NCBI RefSeq assembly: GCF_001676785.2
Contig: NZ_CP015910.2
Coordinates: 2,356,001 to 2,420,000, forward strand
Reading direction: 5' to 3'
Length of the DNA stretch: 64,000 bases
Origin: Brachyspira hyodysenteriae ATCC 27164
GTDB taxonomy: Bacteria; Spirochaetota; Brachyspiria; Brachyspirales; Brachyspiraceae
The notes below the pieces were generated by a model that had not been told where the DNA came from, made no database searches, and saw only the letters and a list, made by a program, of their open reading frames with translations. The translations under genes were made by a program, and so were the position numbers. Below are positions 16,888 through 25,716 of this stretch, piece by piece. Numbering within the stretch: the stretch's first letter is position 1; each line of letters starts with the position of its first letter.

Positions 16888-19800
16888 ATGCCTAAAATAG
16901 AAGATTTAGAAAGACTAGGAAGTATTGCTTTTTTAATAGGAAATAAAGCATTACCAAAAGAAATATCACAAAACGACTATGATCGTTTTAAATCAGTTTT
17001 TACAGATGAACATATGGCTAGTTCTATGCCTGCAGAAGATAATGGTTTACCTTCTATTGATGATTTAGATAGTTTAGATTTTCAAGATGATTCAGATAAT
17101 GACAAAGCATCTGATGATCTTGATAATTTAGATTTGCCTGAAGATTTAGACAATGCATTATCTGATGATATTGATGATTTAGGACTGCCTGAAGACTTGG
17201 ATAATAATGCATTATCTAATGATACTGACGATTTAGGACTGCCTGAAGATTTGGATAATAATGCATTATCTAATGATACTGACGATTTGGGACTGCCTGA
17301 AGACTTAGATAATGATAAAGTATCTGCTGATATAGATGATATAGAGCTTCCTGAAGATTTAGAAGATAATGATAAAGTATCTGCTAATATAGATAATCTA
17401 GAACTTCCTGAAGATTTAGAAGACAATGATAAAGTATCTGCTAATATAGATAATCTAGAACTTCCTGAAGATTTAGAAGACAATGATAAAGTATCTGCTA
17501 ATATAGATAATCTAGAACTTCCTGAAGATTTAGAAGACAATGATAAAGTATCTGCTAATATAGATAATCTAGAACTTCCTGAAGATTTAGAAGATAATGA
17601 TAAAGTATCTGCTAATATAGATAATCTAGAACTTCCTGAAGATTTAGAAGACAATGATAAAGTATCTGCTAATATAGATAATTTAGAACTTCCTGAAGAT
17701 TTAGAAGATAATGATAAAGTATCTGCTAATATAGATAATTTAGAACTTCCTGAAGATTTAGAAGACAATGATAAAGTATCTGCTAATATAGATAATCTAG
17801 AACTTCCTGAAGATTTAGAAGATAATGATAAAGTATCTGCTAATATAGATAATTTAGAACTTCCTGAAGATTTAGAAGATAATGATAAAGTATCTGCTAA
17901 TATAGATAATCTAGAACTTCCTGAAGATTTAGAAAATAATGATGAAGTATCTAATGATAATGATGATTTAGGATTGCCTGAAGATTTACATGACGATGAT
18001 TTAGGATTACCTGAAGATTTACATGACGATGATTTAGGATTGCCTGAAGATTTACATGACGATGATTTAGGATTGCCTGAAGATTTACATGACGATGATT
18101 TAGGATTGCCTGAAGATTTACATGACGATGATTTAGGATTGCCTGAAGATTTACATGATGATGATTTAGGATTACCTGAAGATTTAGAAGATAATGATAA
18201 AGTATCTGCTGATATAGATAGTTTAGAACTTCCTGAAGATAAAGAATTGGAAGATAAAATAGCAATGGATATTAATGATGATAATTCATCTAAAAATGAT
18301 ATTCATTCAGAAAAATTACCTGTATTGGATGATTTACCTTTACCTGATACTTTACCTGATATAGAAGATGAAAAAAATATAGATAATGAAGATTTACCTG
18401 ATATAAAATCTGATGATAATTATGGTGCAAATATAAATGACTTAAATCTTGATGATATATCTGACAGCTTAGATGATATATTAGAAGATGATGATTCAAA
18501 TTTAGATAATTTAGAAGATATCTTATCAGATGATAATGAATTACCTTCAGATGATGCTTCTGAAGAGCCTAAAGATGAAGTTAAAGAAGAGGAAGCTAAA
18601 GAAGAGCCTCAGGATATAGATTTAGATGATTTATCTTTAGACAGCATTACAGCAGATGATGAAGAAGAGGATAAAACAGAAGAACCTAAAGATGAAGTTA
18701 AAGAAGAGGAAGCTAAAGAAGAACCTCAGGATATAGATTTAGATGATTTATCTTTAGACAGCATTACAGCAGATGATGAAGAAGAGGATGAAACAGAAGA
18801 ACCTAAAGATGAAGTTAAAGAAGAGGAAGCTAAAGAAGAACCTCAGGATATAGATTTGGATGATTTGTCTTTAGACAGCATTACAGCAGATGATGAAGAA
18901 GAGGATAAAACAGAAGAACCTAAAGATGAAGTTAAAGAAGAGGAAACTAAAGAAGAACCTCAGGATATAGATTTGGATGACTTGTCTTTAGACAGCATTA
19001 CAGCAGATGATGAAGAAGAGGATAAAACAGAAGAACCTAAAGATGAAGTTAAAGAAGAGGAAGCTAAAGAAGAACCTCAGGATATAGATTTAGATGATCT
19101 ATCTTTGGACGATGCTGTAGAAGAATATGAAAAAGAACCTAAAGATGAAATTAAAGAAGATAATTATGATGACATGGATTTAGATGATTTATCTTTAGAT
19201 GATGATGATGCTATAAAAGAAAACAAAAATATTTCTACTAATATAGTTACAGGACAATCATCACTTCCATCTCCAGATAGTGCTAATAATTTACCTGCTT
19301 CTAAATATGATGATGTAGATAAAGATGTTGATCATGATAAAGTTATTAATACAATAAAATATCTTCCTTCTCTTACACAGTATCATGTTTTAGATGCAAT
19401 ACTTAATGAAAAATTAGACAGAATCTCTATGGAAGCATTACTTAATGCTTTAGAAAGAGGAGAGTCTAGTGAAAACATTACAGAATTATTAAATAAAGAA
19501 TTAGGTTTAAGTATTAAAGATGAAGGAAATAAAAATGTACTAGAACTTATACCCATACCTAATTCATTAAAAGACTATGCTAAAATAATAAGAGTTGCAG
19601 CTGTATTTTTAGTATTATTTGTAGCTATAGTAGTTTTATCTTTCCAATTTATTTATAAACCTGTAATGGCAAATAAATATTATGAACAGGGTTTATTAAG
19701 CATATCAAACGGAGCTTATGATGATGCGGAAAGAAACTTTGCTGAAGGTGAAAGATTAAAACCAAAACAGATAAAATGGTATAATAAATATGCTAGAGCT

Positions 19801-21237
19801 TATATTGACAGAGAAACTTTCAATTATGCTTTAAAGAAAATACAAGGTGCTTTAGATATTAAGCCTAGAGATTTTGAGACTAGAATAACTTTCGGATATT
19901 ATTATAGAAAGAAAGGTGAGAAAGAATTATCATTAGAAGATTACACGTTAGGCGAAGAATTATATAATGATATGTTAGTTTATACTGAAAAGAAAAAAGA
20001 AAAAGAAACTATATATGATGAACGCGGGCTTCTTATGATAAGCAGAGCTAAAACTCTATCAGAGCCTAATTATTATGATATAGCTTATAATAATTATAGA
20101 GATATGATTAATTTCTTTGGAGATGGAGTTGTTCCTAGAAAGAGAGCTATGCTTATAAAAATTTATCAGAACGATTATGAGCAGGTTAAAGCACTTCAAA
20201 ATCATATAAACTTATTGAAAAAAGATTATATTGATGATGAGGTTTATCCTAAATTAGCTAAGTACTTACTTGATAAAGATGATTTTTATGGTTCAAGAAT
20301 ATTGTTTGAGAATCTTATAACTGCATATCCTAATAACTTAGAATCTATAGTAGGTTATGCTGATTATGAAGCAAGATTAAAACATTATGACAGAGCTATG
20401 GAAATACTTACTACAGCAGCATTACCTTTATATGAATCTAATCCTTTCTATAGAGGAAAAGAATTTGTATATAATATGTTAGGTCAGATATATTATAATT
20501 TAGGTGAATATGGAAATGCTGTTAAAAACTTTAATGAAGCTTTGACTATAAATGCAGTATATCCTGATGCTAATTATAATTTAGGTAATGTTTATTTCTA
20601 CAGAGAAAAAGATTATGCAAAAGCAAAACAGTATTATCAAACAGCCTATGATAATTTAGCACCTAATCTTAGAAGCGATAAACTTCTATATAACCTATCT
20701 TGGATATATTATTCAGATGGAGAATATGACAGAGCATTTGAAGGATTCAATGCATTATTCCAAAAGAATCCTAGCAACAGTGTTGTTTCTTATGCTTTAG
20801 GTAATTCGCTTCTTCATTTAGATAAAGCTAATTTGGCTAATGGTTTTTATAGAAATGCTTTAAGCCAAGTATTATCTAAAAGAGATAGATTGGGAAGAAT
20901 GGAAATGCGTACAGAAGGTGATTTTATACTTTTAAGTTATTTAGCTAGCCTTTACAATAATATCGGTGTTTCATATGCTTATAACTCTACTGTTACAAAT
21001 ACTATTGTTAATGAGCAGGAAGCATTCAAGTATTTCGTATTGGCAAGTGAATATTTTGATCAAATAAGAACTTCAAATATAGATTTGGAAAGAATTGAAA
21101 AAAGAACTATACTTGTTGATAATCAAAATATAGGAGCTGCTACTTATAATATAATGTCTGTACAGGGAAAAAGAAATTTAAAACAAGCTACTGTTATAGA
21201 TGATTATATACCTAAAGATATGTATTATGTCAGATAA
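16888..21237 (+). CDS. Giant acidic-repeat, membrane-anchored TPR protein
   Basis: 1449 residues. A short N-terminal globular part (1-45) is followed by about 740 very acidic residues made of three repeat blocks: 19-residue units with DNDKVSANIDNLELPEDLE (160-349, ten copies), 11-residue DDDLGLPEDLH units (about 358-434, seven copies) and 39-residue units starting EEPKDEVKEEEAKEEPQD (559 on, four full plus decayed copies). After a folded segment (about 820-890) comes one membrane span (about 897-925), then about 400 residues of TPRs, e.g. YYEQGLLSISNGAYDDAERNFAEGERL and AVKNFNEALTINAVYPDANYNLG. Topology suggests acidic repeats in the cytoplasm and TPRs in the periplasm. Spirochaete flagellar collar proteins are membrane-anchored periplasmic TPR proteins, so a flagellar or envelope scaffold role is possible but unproven. 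Its start has little Shine-Dalgarno sequence. Confidence 0.85.
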   Translation: MPKIEDLERLGSIAFLIGNKALPKEISQNDYDRFKSVFTDEHMASSMPAEDNGLPSIDDLDSLDFQDDSDNDKASDDLDNLDLPEDLDNALSDDIDDLGLPEDLDNNALSNDTDDLGLPEDLDNNALSNDTDDLGLPEDLDNDKVSADIDDIELPEDLEDNDKVSANIDNLELPEDLEDNDKVSANIDNLELPEDLEDNDKVSANIDNLELPEDLEDNDKVSANIDNLELPEDLEDNDKVSANIDNLELPEDLEDNDKVSANIDNLELPEDLEDNDKVSANIDNLELPEDLEDNDKVSANIDNLELPEDLEDNDKVSANIDNLELPEDLEDNDKVSANIDNLELPEDLENNDEVSNDNDDLGLPEDLHDDDLGLPEDLHDDDLGLPEDLHDDDLGLPEDLHDDDLGLPEDLHDDDLGLPEDLHDDDLGLPEDLEDNDKVSADIDSLELPEDKELEDKIAMDINDDNSSKNDIHSEKLPVLDDLPLPDTLPDIEDEKNIDNEDLPDIKSDDNYGANINDLNLDDISDSLDDILEDDDSNLDNLEDILSDDNELPSDDASEEPKDEVKEEEAKEEPQDIDLDDLSLDSITADDEEEDKTEEPKDEVKEEEAKEEPQDIDLDDLSLDSITADDEEEDETEEPKDEVKEEEAKEEPQDIDLDDLSLDSITADDEEEDKTEEPKDEVKEEETKEEPQDIDLDDLSLDSITADDEEEDKTEEPKDEVKEEEAKEEPQDIDLDDLSLDDAVEEYEKEPKDEIKEDNYDDMDLDDLSLDDDDAIKENKNISTNIVTGQSSLPSPDSANNLPASKYDDVDKDVDHDKVINTIKYLPSLTQYHVLDAILNEKLDRISMEALLNALERGESSENITELLNKELGLSIKDEGNKNVLELIPIPNSLKDYAKIIRVAAVFLVLFVAIVVLSFQFIYKPVMANKYYEQGLLSISNGAYDDAERNFAEGERLKPKQIKWYNKYARAYIDRETFNYALKKIQGALDIKPRDFETRITFGYYYRKKGEKELSLEDYTLGEELYNDMLVYTEKKKEKETIYDERGLLMISRAKTLSEPNYYDIAYNNYRDMINFFGDGVVPRKRAMLIKIYQNDYEQVKALQNHINLLKKDYIDDEVYPKLAKYLLDKDDFYGSRILFENLITAYPNNLESIVGYADYEARLKHYDRAMEILTTAALPLYESNPFYRGKEFVYNMLGQIYYNLGEYGNAVKNFNEALTINAVYPDANYNLGNVYFYREKDYAKAKQYYQTAYDNLAPNLRSDKLLYNLSWIYYSDGEYDRAFEGFNALFQKNPSNSVVSYALGNSLLHLDKANLANGFYRNALSQVLSKRDRLGRMEMRTEGDFILLSYLASLYNNIGVSYAYNSTVTNTIVNEQEAFKYFVLASEYFDQIRTSNIDLERIEKRTILVDNQNIGAATYNIMSVQGKRNLKQATVIDDYIPKDMYYVR
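17365..17934 (+). repeat. Ten in-frame 57-bp tandem repeats
   Basis: Exactly 570 bases, ten units of 57, each encoding 19 residues ending LELPEDLE. Units differ only by silent changes such as GAAGAT versus GAAGAC and AATCTA versus AATTTA. Diverged 57- or 60-base relatives extend upstream to about 17110. Confidence 0.95.
17959..18189 (+). repeat. Seven in-frame 33-bp tandem repeats
   Basis: Seven units of 33 bases coding for 11 residues (DLGLPEDLHDD type), nearly identical in DNA. The LPEDL core is the same as in the 57-bp block, so both probably derive from one ancestral unit. Confidence 0.95.
18562..19203 (+). repeat. In-frame 117-bp tandem repeats (four full, two decayed)
   Basis: Four complete 117-base units (18562-19029), each coding for 39 acidic residues ending DSITADDEEEDKT or a close variant, then a fifth that diverges after LDDLSLDD and a shortened sixth. 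Confidence 0.92.
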
Positions 21238-21255
21238 ATAAAATAAATATTAATA

Positions 21256-21292
21256 AAAAAGCAGAGATTTAATTCTCTGCTTTTTATTTTTA
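21256..21292. terminator. Bidirectional terminator between convergent genes
   Basis: Arms AAAAAGCAGAGA and TCTCTGCTTTTT around a 6-base loop, with T-rich runs on both strands. It lies between the plus-strand TPR gene and the minus-strand methyltransferase, so it can serve both. Confidence 0.85.
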
Positions 21293-21313
21293 AATATTAT
21301 TTTAAATATTAAA

Positions 21314-22054
21314 TTATAAATTTCTAAGATGAACCTTACCATTTATATCTATAGTTTTGTTTCCTTTTTTGTACATTATAAATAGATAATTAAATCCCCT
21401 CAAATAAAAATTATTTTCAGCTGCTGCTATATGATAATTACCTTTATTAAGAGTTTTATTATGACGTATAACGGATACTATATCAATAGGCATAAAATAT
21501 TTACTCATAATCTCAAAAAGCTTAAAACCGATTGGCATAAAAGGAAATCCCTTTTCATAAGAATCAGAAACATATAGAGCCATATATCTATCTTTTTTCA
21601 TTATTCTAAATATTTCATTAATAACTTTTTCCATAGCCTCATAATATTCATTTTCTCTAGCTGTCAATTTTCCAATACAGTTTTTCTCATCGGAATAATT
21701 TATATGAGTACTGTAAGGAGGATCTATAAAAACAAAATCTACTTTCTCATCTTCAATAGGTATTTTTCTAGCATCAGCTTTGAAAATATCCTTTCTTTGC
21801 AATGCTTTCGGATTTATATCATAGCCTAAAGCTCGTCTTCCAAGCTCTCTTGCCACATCAATAGTAGTACCGCTTCCAGCCATAGGATCAACTACTAAAT
21901 CTTTTTCTTTTGTATATCTATTTAATAGATTCCAAATTATATATGAAGGTGTTGCACCTATATAATGTTTATGCTTCTCTTCTTCACTTTTTAAATACTG
22001 CTGGGAAGGATAATCCCATAAAGTTGTAGTTTGCAATTCTAATTTTTTTTTCAT
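21314..22054 (-). CDS. Orphan DNA methyltransferase (amino-methylating, N4/N6 type)
   Basis: 246 residues. The AdoMet-binding motif I is DPMAGSGTT (56-64) and the catalytic motif IV is DPPY (111-114), in the order seen when motif I precedes IV. This is the N4-cytosine/N6-adenine DNA methylase fold; DPPY leans towards adenine but does not settle it. No restriction endonuclease or specificity subunit is nearby, and no large target-recognition domain is evident, so it may be a solitary regulatory or epigenetic methylase. An RNA or tRNA guanine methylase is an alternative because some use a similar motif. Confidence 0.75.
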   Translation of the reverse strand: MKKKLELQTTTLWDYPSQQYLKSEEEKHKHYIGATPSYIIWNLLNRYTKEKDLVVDPMAGSGTTIDVARELGRRALGYDINPKALQRKDIFKADARKIPIEDEKVDFVFIDPPYSTHINYSDEKNCIGKLTARENEYYEAMEKVINEIFRIMKKDRYMALYVSDSYEKGFPFMPIGFKLFEIMSKYFMPIDIVSVIRHNKTLNKGNYHIAAAENNFYLRGFNYLFIMYKKGNKTIDINGKVHLRNL

Positions 22055-22189
22055 GTTTCTATTCGCTTTATAAAATTTTTATAAATAATATACTATAACT
22101 ATTTATTAGCAAGTATTGAATAAAAAATTTACTTGTTAAAAATAAATACTTTGATATTATATAATAGTAAATATTAGGGGTTATTATAA

Positions 22190-22957
22190 ATGAGAAAAAG
22201 AATTAAAGCCATAATATGTTCTGCCCTTTCTCTAATATTCGGAGGAATAGGAATACAAAAATTTTATTTAGGTCAAACTAAAAGAGGCATATTATATGTT
22301 CTATTCTGCTGGACTGGTATACCCTATTTGCTTTGCATTATAGACTTAATAAGATTTATATTTATGAGTGAAAAAGATTTTAATCTCACATATAATAAAG
22401 AATATATAGAAAATATAAATTATAAAAATGATAGTTTTGAAGAAAAAAATTATAAAAATAAATTTGATGATGCTATAGATATTGAATATAGTTATGTTGA
22501 TAATAATGATGATATAAATAAAGAAGAGGAAAATAATAATAAAGAGAATATTATCATCAATAAATCATTAGAATATCATAAATTAATTAACAATACTATA
22601 ATTTCCATAAAAGACAATGATTTTTCATTTAAAGTTAAGAATTTAAATCAATTATTTAAATGTATTATTGATAAATCAAAAAGCTCTAAGAATAATGAAA
22701 GAGCATTAAAAGAGCTGGATAAAATGCTCGCATATAATATACCTACAACATTAAAGCTTATTAATTCATATATAGATTTATCATTGAAAAATACATCAGA
22801 TTTACAAAATATTAAATCTGGTATAATAGAATCTATAGAGTCTGTTACAATTTATTTGAATAAGGTATTAGAAAATATAGAAAAAGATGATATTTTGGAT
22901 ATAACAAGCGATATTGATGTACTTAAAGCAGAATTAAAAAAAGACGGATATGTTTAA
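22190..22957 (+). CDS. TM2-domain membrane protein with XpaC-like C-terminal region
   Basis: 255 residues. Residues 1-65 are a TM2 domain: two membrane spans around GGIGIQKFYLGQTKRGILY, with IPYLLCIIDLIRFIF. A low-complexity acidic linker (about 75-125) follows. The C-terminal ~120 residues are helical and contain YNIPTTLKLINSYIDL and a terminal DITSDIDVLKAELKKDGY. That end resembles proteins annotated as 5-bromo-4-chloroindolyl phosphate hydrolysis (XpaC) family, whose real function is unknown. An AGGGG ribosome site precedes the ATG. Probably one transcript with the next small gene (15-base gap). Confidence 0.75.
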   Translation: MRKRIKAIICSALSLIFGGIGIQKFYLGQTKRGILYVLFCWTGIPYLLCIIDLIRFIFMSEKDFNLTYNKEYIENINYKNDSFEEKNYKNKFDDAIDIEYSYVDNNDDINKEEENNNKENIIINKSLEYHKLINNTIISIKDNDFSFKVKNLNQLFKCIIDKSKSSKNNERALKELDKMLAYNIPTTLKLINSYIDLSLKNTSDLQNIKSGIIESIESVTIYLNKVLENIEKDDILDITSDIDVLKAELKKDGYV

Positions 22958-22972
22958 AAAGGAGATAATAAA

Positions 22973-23188
22973 GTGGATAGCGACGGCGTATATAAAAGAG
23001 TAAATATAAACAAAGTTATAAAAAACATTCAAAAAAATAATAGCGATATAACTGAGAGTAAGGCACAGGAAATAGCATATATTATGATAAAGGAACTTAA
23101 TAAAAAGGTTTCATCTATGGTTAGCGATTTTGAAAATGGAGAAGGAGATTTTATGGCATGCTATTTTGATGCTATAGATAAAAAATAA
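22973..23188 (+). CDS. Small acidic/helical protein, unknown
   Basis: 71 residues from a GTG start placed 6 bases after AAGGAGAT, a strong ribosome site that fixes the start. The sequence (ITESKAQEIAYIMIKELNKKVSSM) is helical and soluble with no signal or membrane span. It follows the TM2 gene closely, so the two are probably functionally linked. No family recognised. Confidence 0.65.
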   Translation: MDSDGVYKRVNINKVIKNIQKNNSDITESKAQEIAYIMIKELNKKVSSMVSDFENGEGDFMACYFDAIDKK

Positions 23189-23431
23189 AAAATAATAATA
23201 ATTGTTGGAATCTATATAATTAATATATTATAAACAATTTTTATTAGATATAAATCAATTAAATATTTAAAATGTTTATAATGTTTATCAATAATAATTA
23301 AAACAATAATATTTTTTATAAAATGAAATATAAGAGGTTTTTATTTACAAAAAGTACATTTTTTTATATTGACTTTTTAATTTGCAATGATAAAAATTAA
23401 TTTATTAATAAATAATAATAGGAGGATATTT

Positions 23432-23743
23432 ATGTCTTTATCAGATGATATCAAATCAGGATTTTATTCAAGCATTGGTATGATGCTAAAAGGAAAAGAA
23501 AAATTAGAGGAAGCAGCACGCGAGTTTATCAAAGATAAAAATGTTAGTGCTGAAGAAGGAGAAAAGTTTGTAAAAGAGATGGTTAATAAAGCCAATGAAA
23601 CTAAAGAAGACGTTTCCCAATTTATAGATGAGAGAGTACAAAAAGTTGTTGATAAAATGGGATATGTAAAAAAAGAAGAATATGATGCTATGAGAAAAGA
23701 ATTAGATGAATTAAAACAATCTATAAAGAAAGATGAACAATAA
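23432..23743 (+). CDS. Phasin-like / PhaI-type small helical protein
   Basis: 103 residues from the ATG at 23432, chosen because AGGAGG lies 7 bases before it; the open frame extends 15 codons further upstream without a ribosome site. The protein is amphipathic and helical: KGKEKLEEAAREFIKDKNVS, then EEGEKFVKEMVNKANETKED and a C-terminal coiled coil from YVKKEEYDAMRKELDELKQS. This layout matches the COG3937-type proteins loosely annotated as polyhydroxyalkanoate-granule associated, which occur in many bacteria without such granules. Its role here is unknown. Confidence 0.7.
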   Translation: MSLSDDIKSGFYSSIGMMLKGKEKLEEAAREFIKDKNVSAEEGEKFVKEMVNKANETKEDVSQFIDERVQKVVDKMGYVKKEEYDAMRKELDELKQSIKKDEQ

Positions 23744-23763
23744 TTATAATTTTTAATAATTGA

Positions 23764-23810
23764 AAGGAGTTTTTTTATTTTACAAAAAATAATTAAACTC
23801 CTTATTTTAT
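23764..23810 (+). terminator. Possible terminator after the phasin-like gene
   Basis: Arms AAGGAGTTT (23764-23772) and AAACTCCTT (23795-23803) with a 22-base loop, followed by ATTTTAT. The long loop and poor T-run make this uncertain. Confidence 0.45.
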
Positions 23811-23849
23811 AAAAAAGAGTTATATAAAAAGCGCGGGTGATTAAAGAAT

Positions 23850-25529
23850 ATGAATAATATGAAATCTATAAACAGAGCAAAAGAAATTATATCCATAATA
23901 ATAGCTTATGGATTTAGAGATATTATAGCGGTAACTCCAATATTAAAAATAATAAAAAATCCAATAGATAAAATAAATATAAAATATAAAGGAGTAGACT
24001 TAAGAAAATATACTAAAGCCGAAAGAATAAAAATGGCTTGCGAAGAATTAGGCACTACATTTATTAAATTAGGACAAATACTATCAAACAGAAGCGACAT
24101 ACTTTCAAAAGATATAACAACAGAATTGAGCAAACTTCAAAATCATGTAAAGCCTTTTGATGAGAATACAGCCAAAAGCATCATAGAAGAAGAATTAGGA
24201 GGAAAAATAGAGGATATTTTTGAATCATTCGAATTAACTCCTAAAGCAAGTGCTTCTATATCTCAGGTTCATACTGCTGTATTAAAAAATGGAGAAAAAG
24301 TAGCTATAAAAGTAAAAAGACCTAATATAGAAGAAAATATACTCACAGATATAGAAATTATAGTATGGCTTTCAAATATAATAGAAAAATATAATGAAGA
24401 ATTTGCATTGATGCAGCCTCAGAAATTAATAAGTGCTTTTAAAGCTCAGCTTTTACAGGAATTGGACTTTAATTTTGAAAAGAATAATACTCTAAAATTT
24501 GCCAAATTCTTTAAAAATAATAAAAATATAAAAATAGCAAAAGTATATGATGAATACAGTACAAAAAATATATTAACTATGGAATATATAGAAGGAATAA
24601 AAATCTCTGATATAGCAGAAGATGATACTAGATATGATAGAAAAAAACTTGTTTCTATAGGTGTAGATGCTGTATTGGAGCAGATATTTATGCTAGGTTT
24701 TTTCCATGCTGATCCGCATCCTGGTAATTTAATGGCTTTAGAAAATAATGTACTATGTTTCTTAGATTTCGGTATGATAGGATTTATTCCGCCGAACTCT
24801 AAAGATGCTTTTTCTTCTTTAATTATGAGCATAAGTTCTGCTGATTATTTGGAATTGTCTAAATCGATACTTGATTTATGTTATCATGGAGAAATAAATA
24901 ATATAGATGAATTTAATATGGCTATATTTGTGTTAGTAAGTAAATATGTTGATATGCCTTTAGATAATATTAATATAGAAGATGTATTTAATGAACTTAT
25001 AGGTATAATAAGAGAATTCCGTTTAACTTTACCTAGCAATATTATGCTTTTAATAAAATCTTTGATAGTTCTTGAAGGAGTTGCTAGGAATTTAGATAAA
25101 GATGTAAAATTGATAGAACATATTAAGCCTTTTGCTTTTAGATACGTTAAAGAACAGATGAAGCCTGATAATATATTAAAGCAATTCAAAAAATTATTCT
25201 ATGATTATAGTTATATAATAAAAGAATTTCCATCAGACTTAGAACATTTAGTATCGGTTATAAAGCAAGGAAGTGTCAAAATTCAGCTTGAACATAAAAA
25301 GCTAGAATCATTAGCATCTACTTTAGACGGTTTAGCCGACAGATTAAGCTACTCTATAGTTTTAGCTTCTTTAATATTGGCAAGTGCTTTAATAATAACA
25401 AGTAAAATGCCTCCTCTTTATCATGGTACATCTGTTATAGGAATGATAGGCTTTGCTTTATCAGCTATAATGGGATTTATTATGATTATAAGCAGATTTA
25501 TAAAGAAGTATGTTAAAAAGAATAATTAA
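23850..25529 (+). CDS. ubiB: ABC1/UbiB-family atypical protein kinase
   Basis: 559 residues. The family signature is complete: KLGQ within TTFIKLGQILSNRSD (71-85), the Ala-rich loop ASASISQVH (133-141), the lysine block VAIKVKRP (151-158), HADPHPGN (286-293) and the metal-binding DFG (306-308). Two C-terminal membrane spans (about 505-550) anchor it. In E. coli UbiB supports ubiquinone synthesis, probably as an ATPase acting on lipid precursors. No ubi/men genes are nearby, so the isoprenoid-lipid substrate in this anaerobe is unknown. An ATG three codons downstream is an alternative start. Confidence 0.88.
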   Translation: MNNMKSINRAKEIISIIIAYGFRDIIAVTPILKIIKNPIDKINIKYKGVDLRKYTKAERIKMACEELGTTFIKLGQILSNRSDILSKDITTELSKLQNHVKPFDENTAKSIIEEELGGKIEDIFESFELTPKASASISQVHTAVLKNGEKVAIKVKRPNIEENILTDIEIIVWLSNIIEKYNEEFALMQPQKLISAFKAQLLQELDFNFEKNNTLKFAKFFKNNKNIKIAKVYDEYSTKNILTMEYIEGIKISDIAEDDTRYDRKKLVSIGVDAVLEQIFMLGFFHADPHPGNLMALENNVLCFLDFGMIGFIPPNSKDAFSSLIMSISSADYLELSKSILDLCYHGEINNIDEFNMAIFVLVSKYVDMPLDNINIEDVFNELIGIIREFRLTLPSNIMLLIKSLIVLEGVARNLDKDVKLIEHIKPFAFRYVKEQMKPDNILKQFKKLFYDYSYIIKEFPSDLEHLVSVIKQGSVKIQLEHKKLESLASTLDGLADRLSYSIVLASLILASALIITSKMPPLYHGTSVIGMIGFALSAIMGFIMIISRFIKKYVKKNN

Positions 25530-25543
25530 ATTAAGATAAGAAA

Positions 25544-25570
25544 ATAAAAAAGCCCCTTTAATAGGGGCTT
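25544..25570 (-). terminator. Terminator after tRNA-Asn
   Basis: Perfect arms AAGCCCC (25550-25556) and GGGGCTT (25564-25570) with a 7-base loop, followed on the minus strand by TTTTTATTTT. It lies 8 bases beyond the tRNA 3' end. Confidence 0.85.
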
Positions 25571-25577
25571 AAAAATG

Positions 25578-25650
25578 CTCCGAGAACAGGGCTCGAACCT
25601 GCGACCCGGTGATTAACAGTCACCTGCTCTACCGACTGAGCTATCTCGGA
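25578..25650 (-). tRNA. tRNA-Asn (anticodon GTT)
   Basis: On the minus strand the acceptor arms TCCGAGA and TCTCGGA pair. The D-arm is GCTCAGTCGGTAGAGC. The anticodon stem-loop is GGTGA-CTGTTAA-TCACC, reading GTT. The T-arm contains GGTTCGAGCC. The discriminator base is G, as expected for Asn. The 3' CCA is not encoded (GCA follows). Confidence 0.97.
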
Positions 25651-25716
25651 TTGTTTTTTAATGTTTCAGTATTATAGCATAAACAAAAAAAATGTCAACA
25701 CATAAAACCTATTTTT

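Noticed and set aside
17082-17768. Minus-strand open frame of 228 codons opposite the acidic repeats
   Set aside because: It is the antisense of the 57-bp repeats and stays open only because the repeat is a multiple of three; the plus strand has promoter and domain support.
17365-17934. Regular 57-bp repeats resembling a CRISPR array
   Set aside because: Units are contiguous with no unique spacers and code for protein; no cas genes are present.
17951-18265. Second minus-strand frame opposite the 33-bp repeats
   Set aside because: His/Leu-rich low-complexity antisense translation of a real coding repeat.
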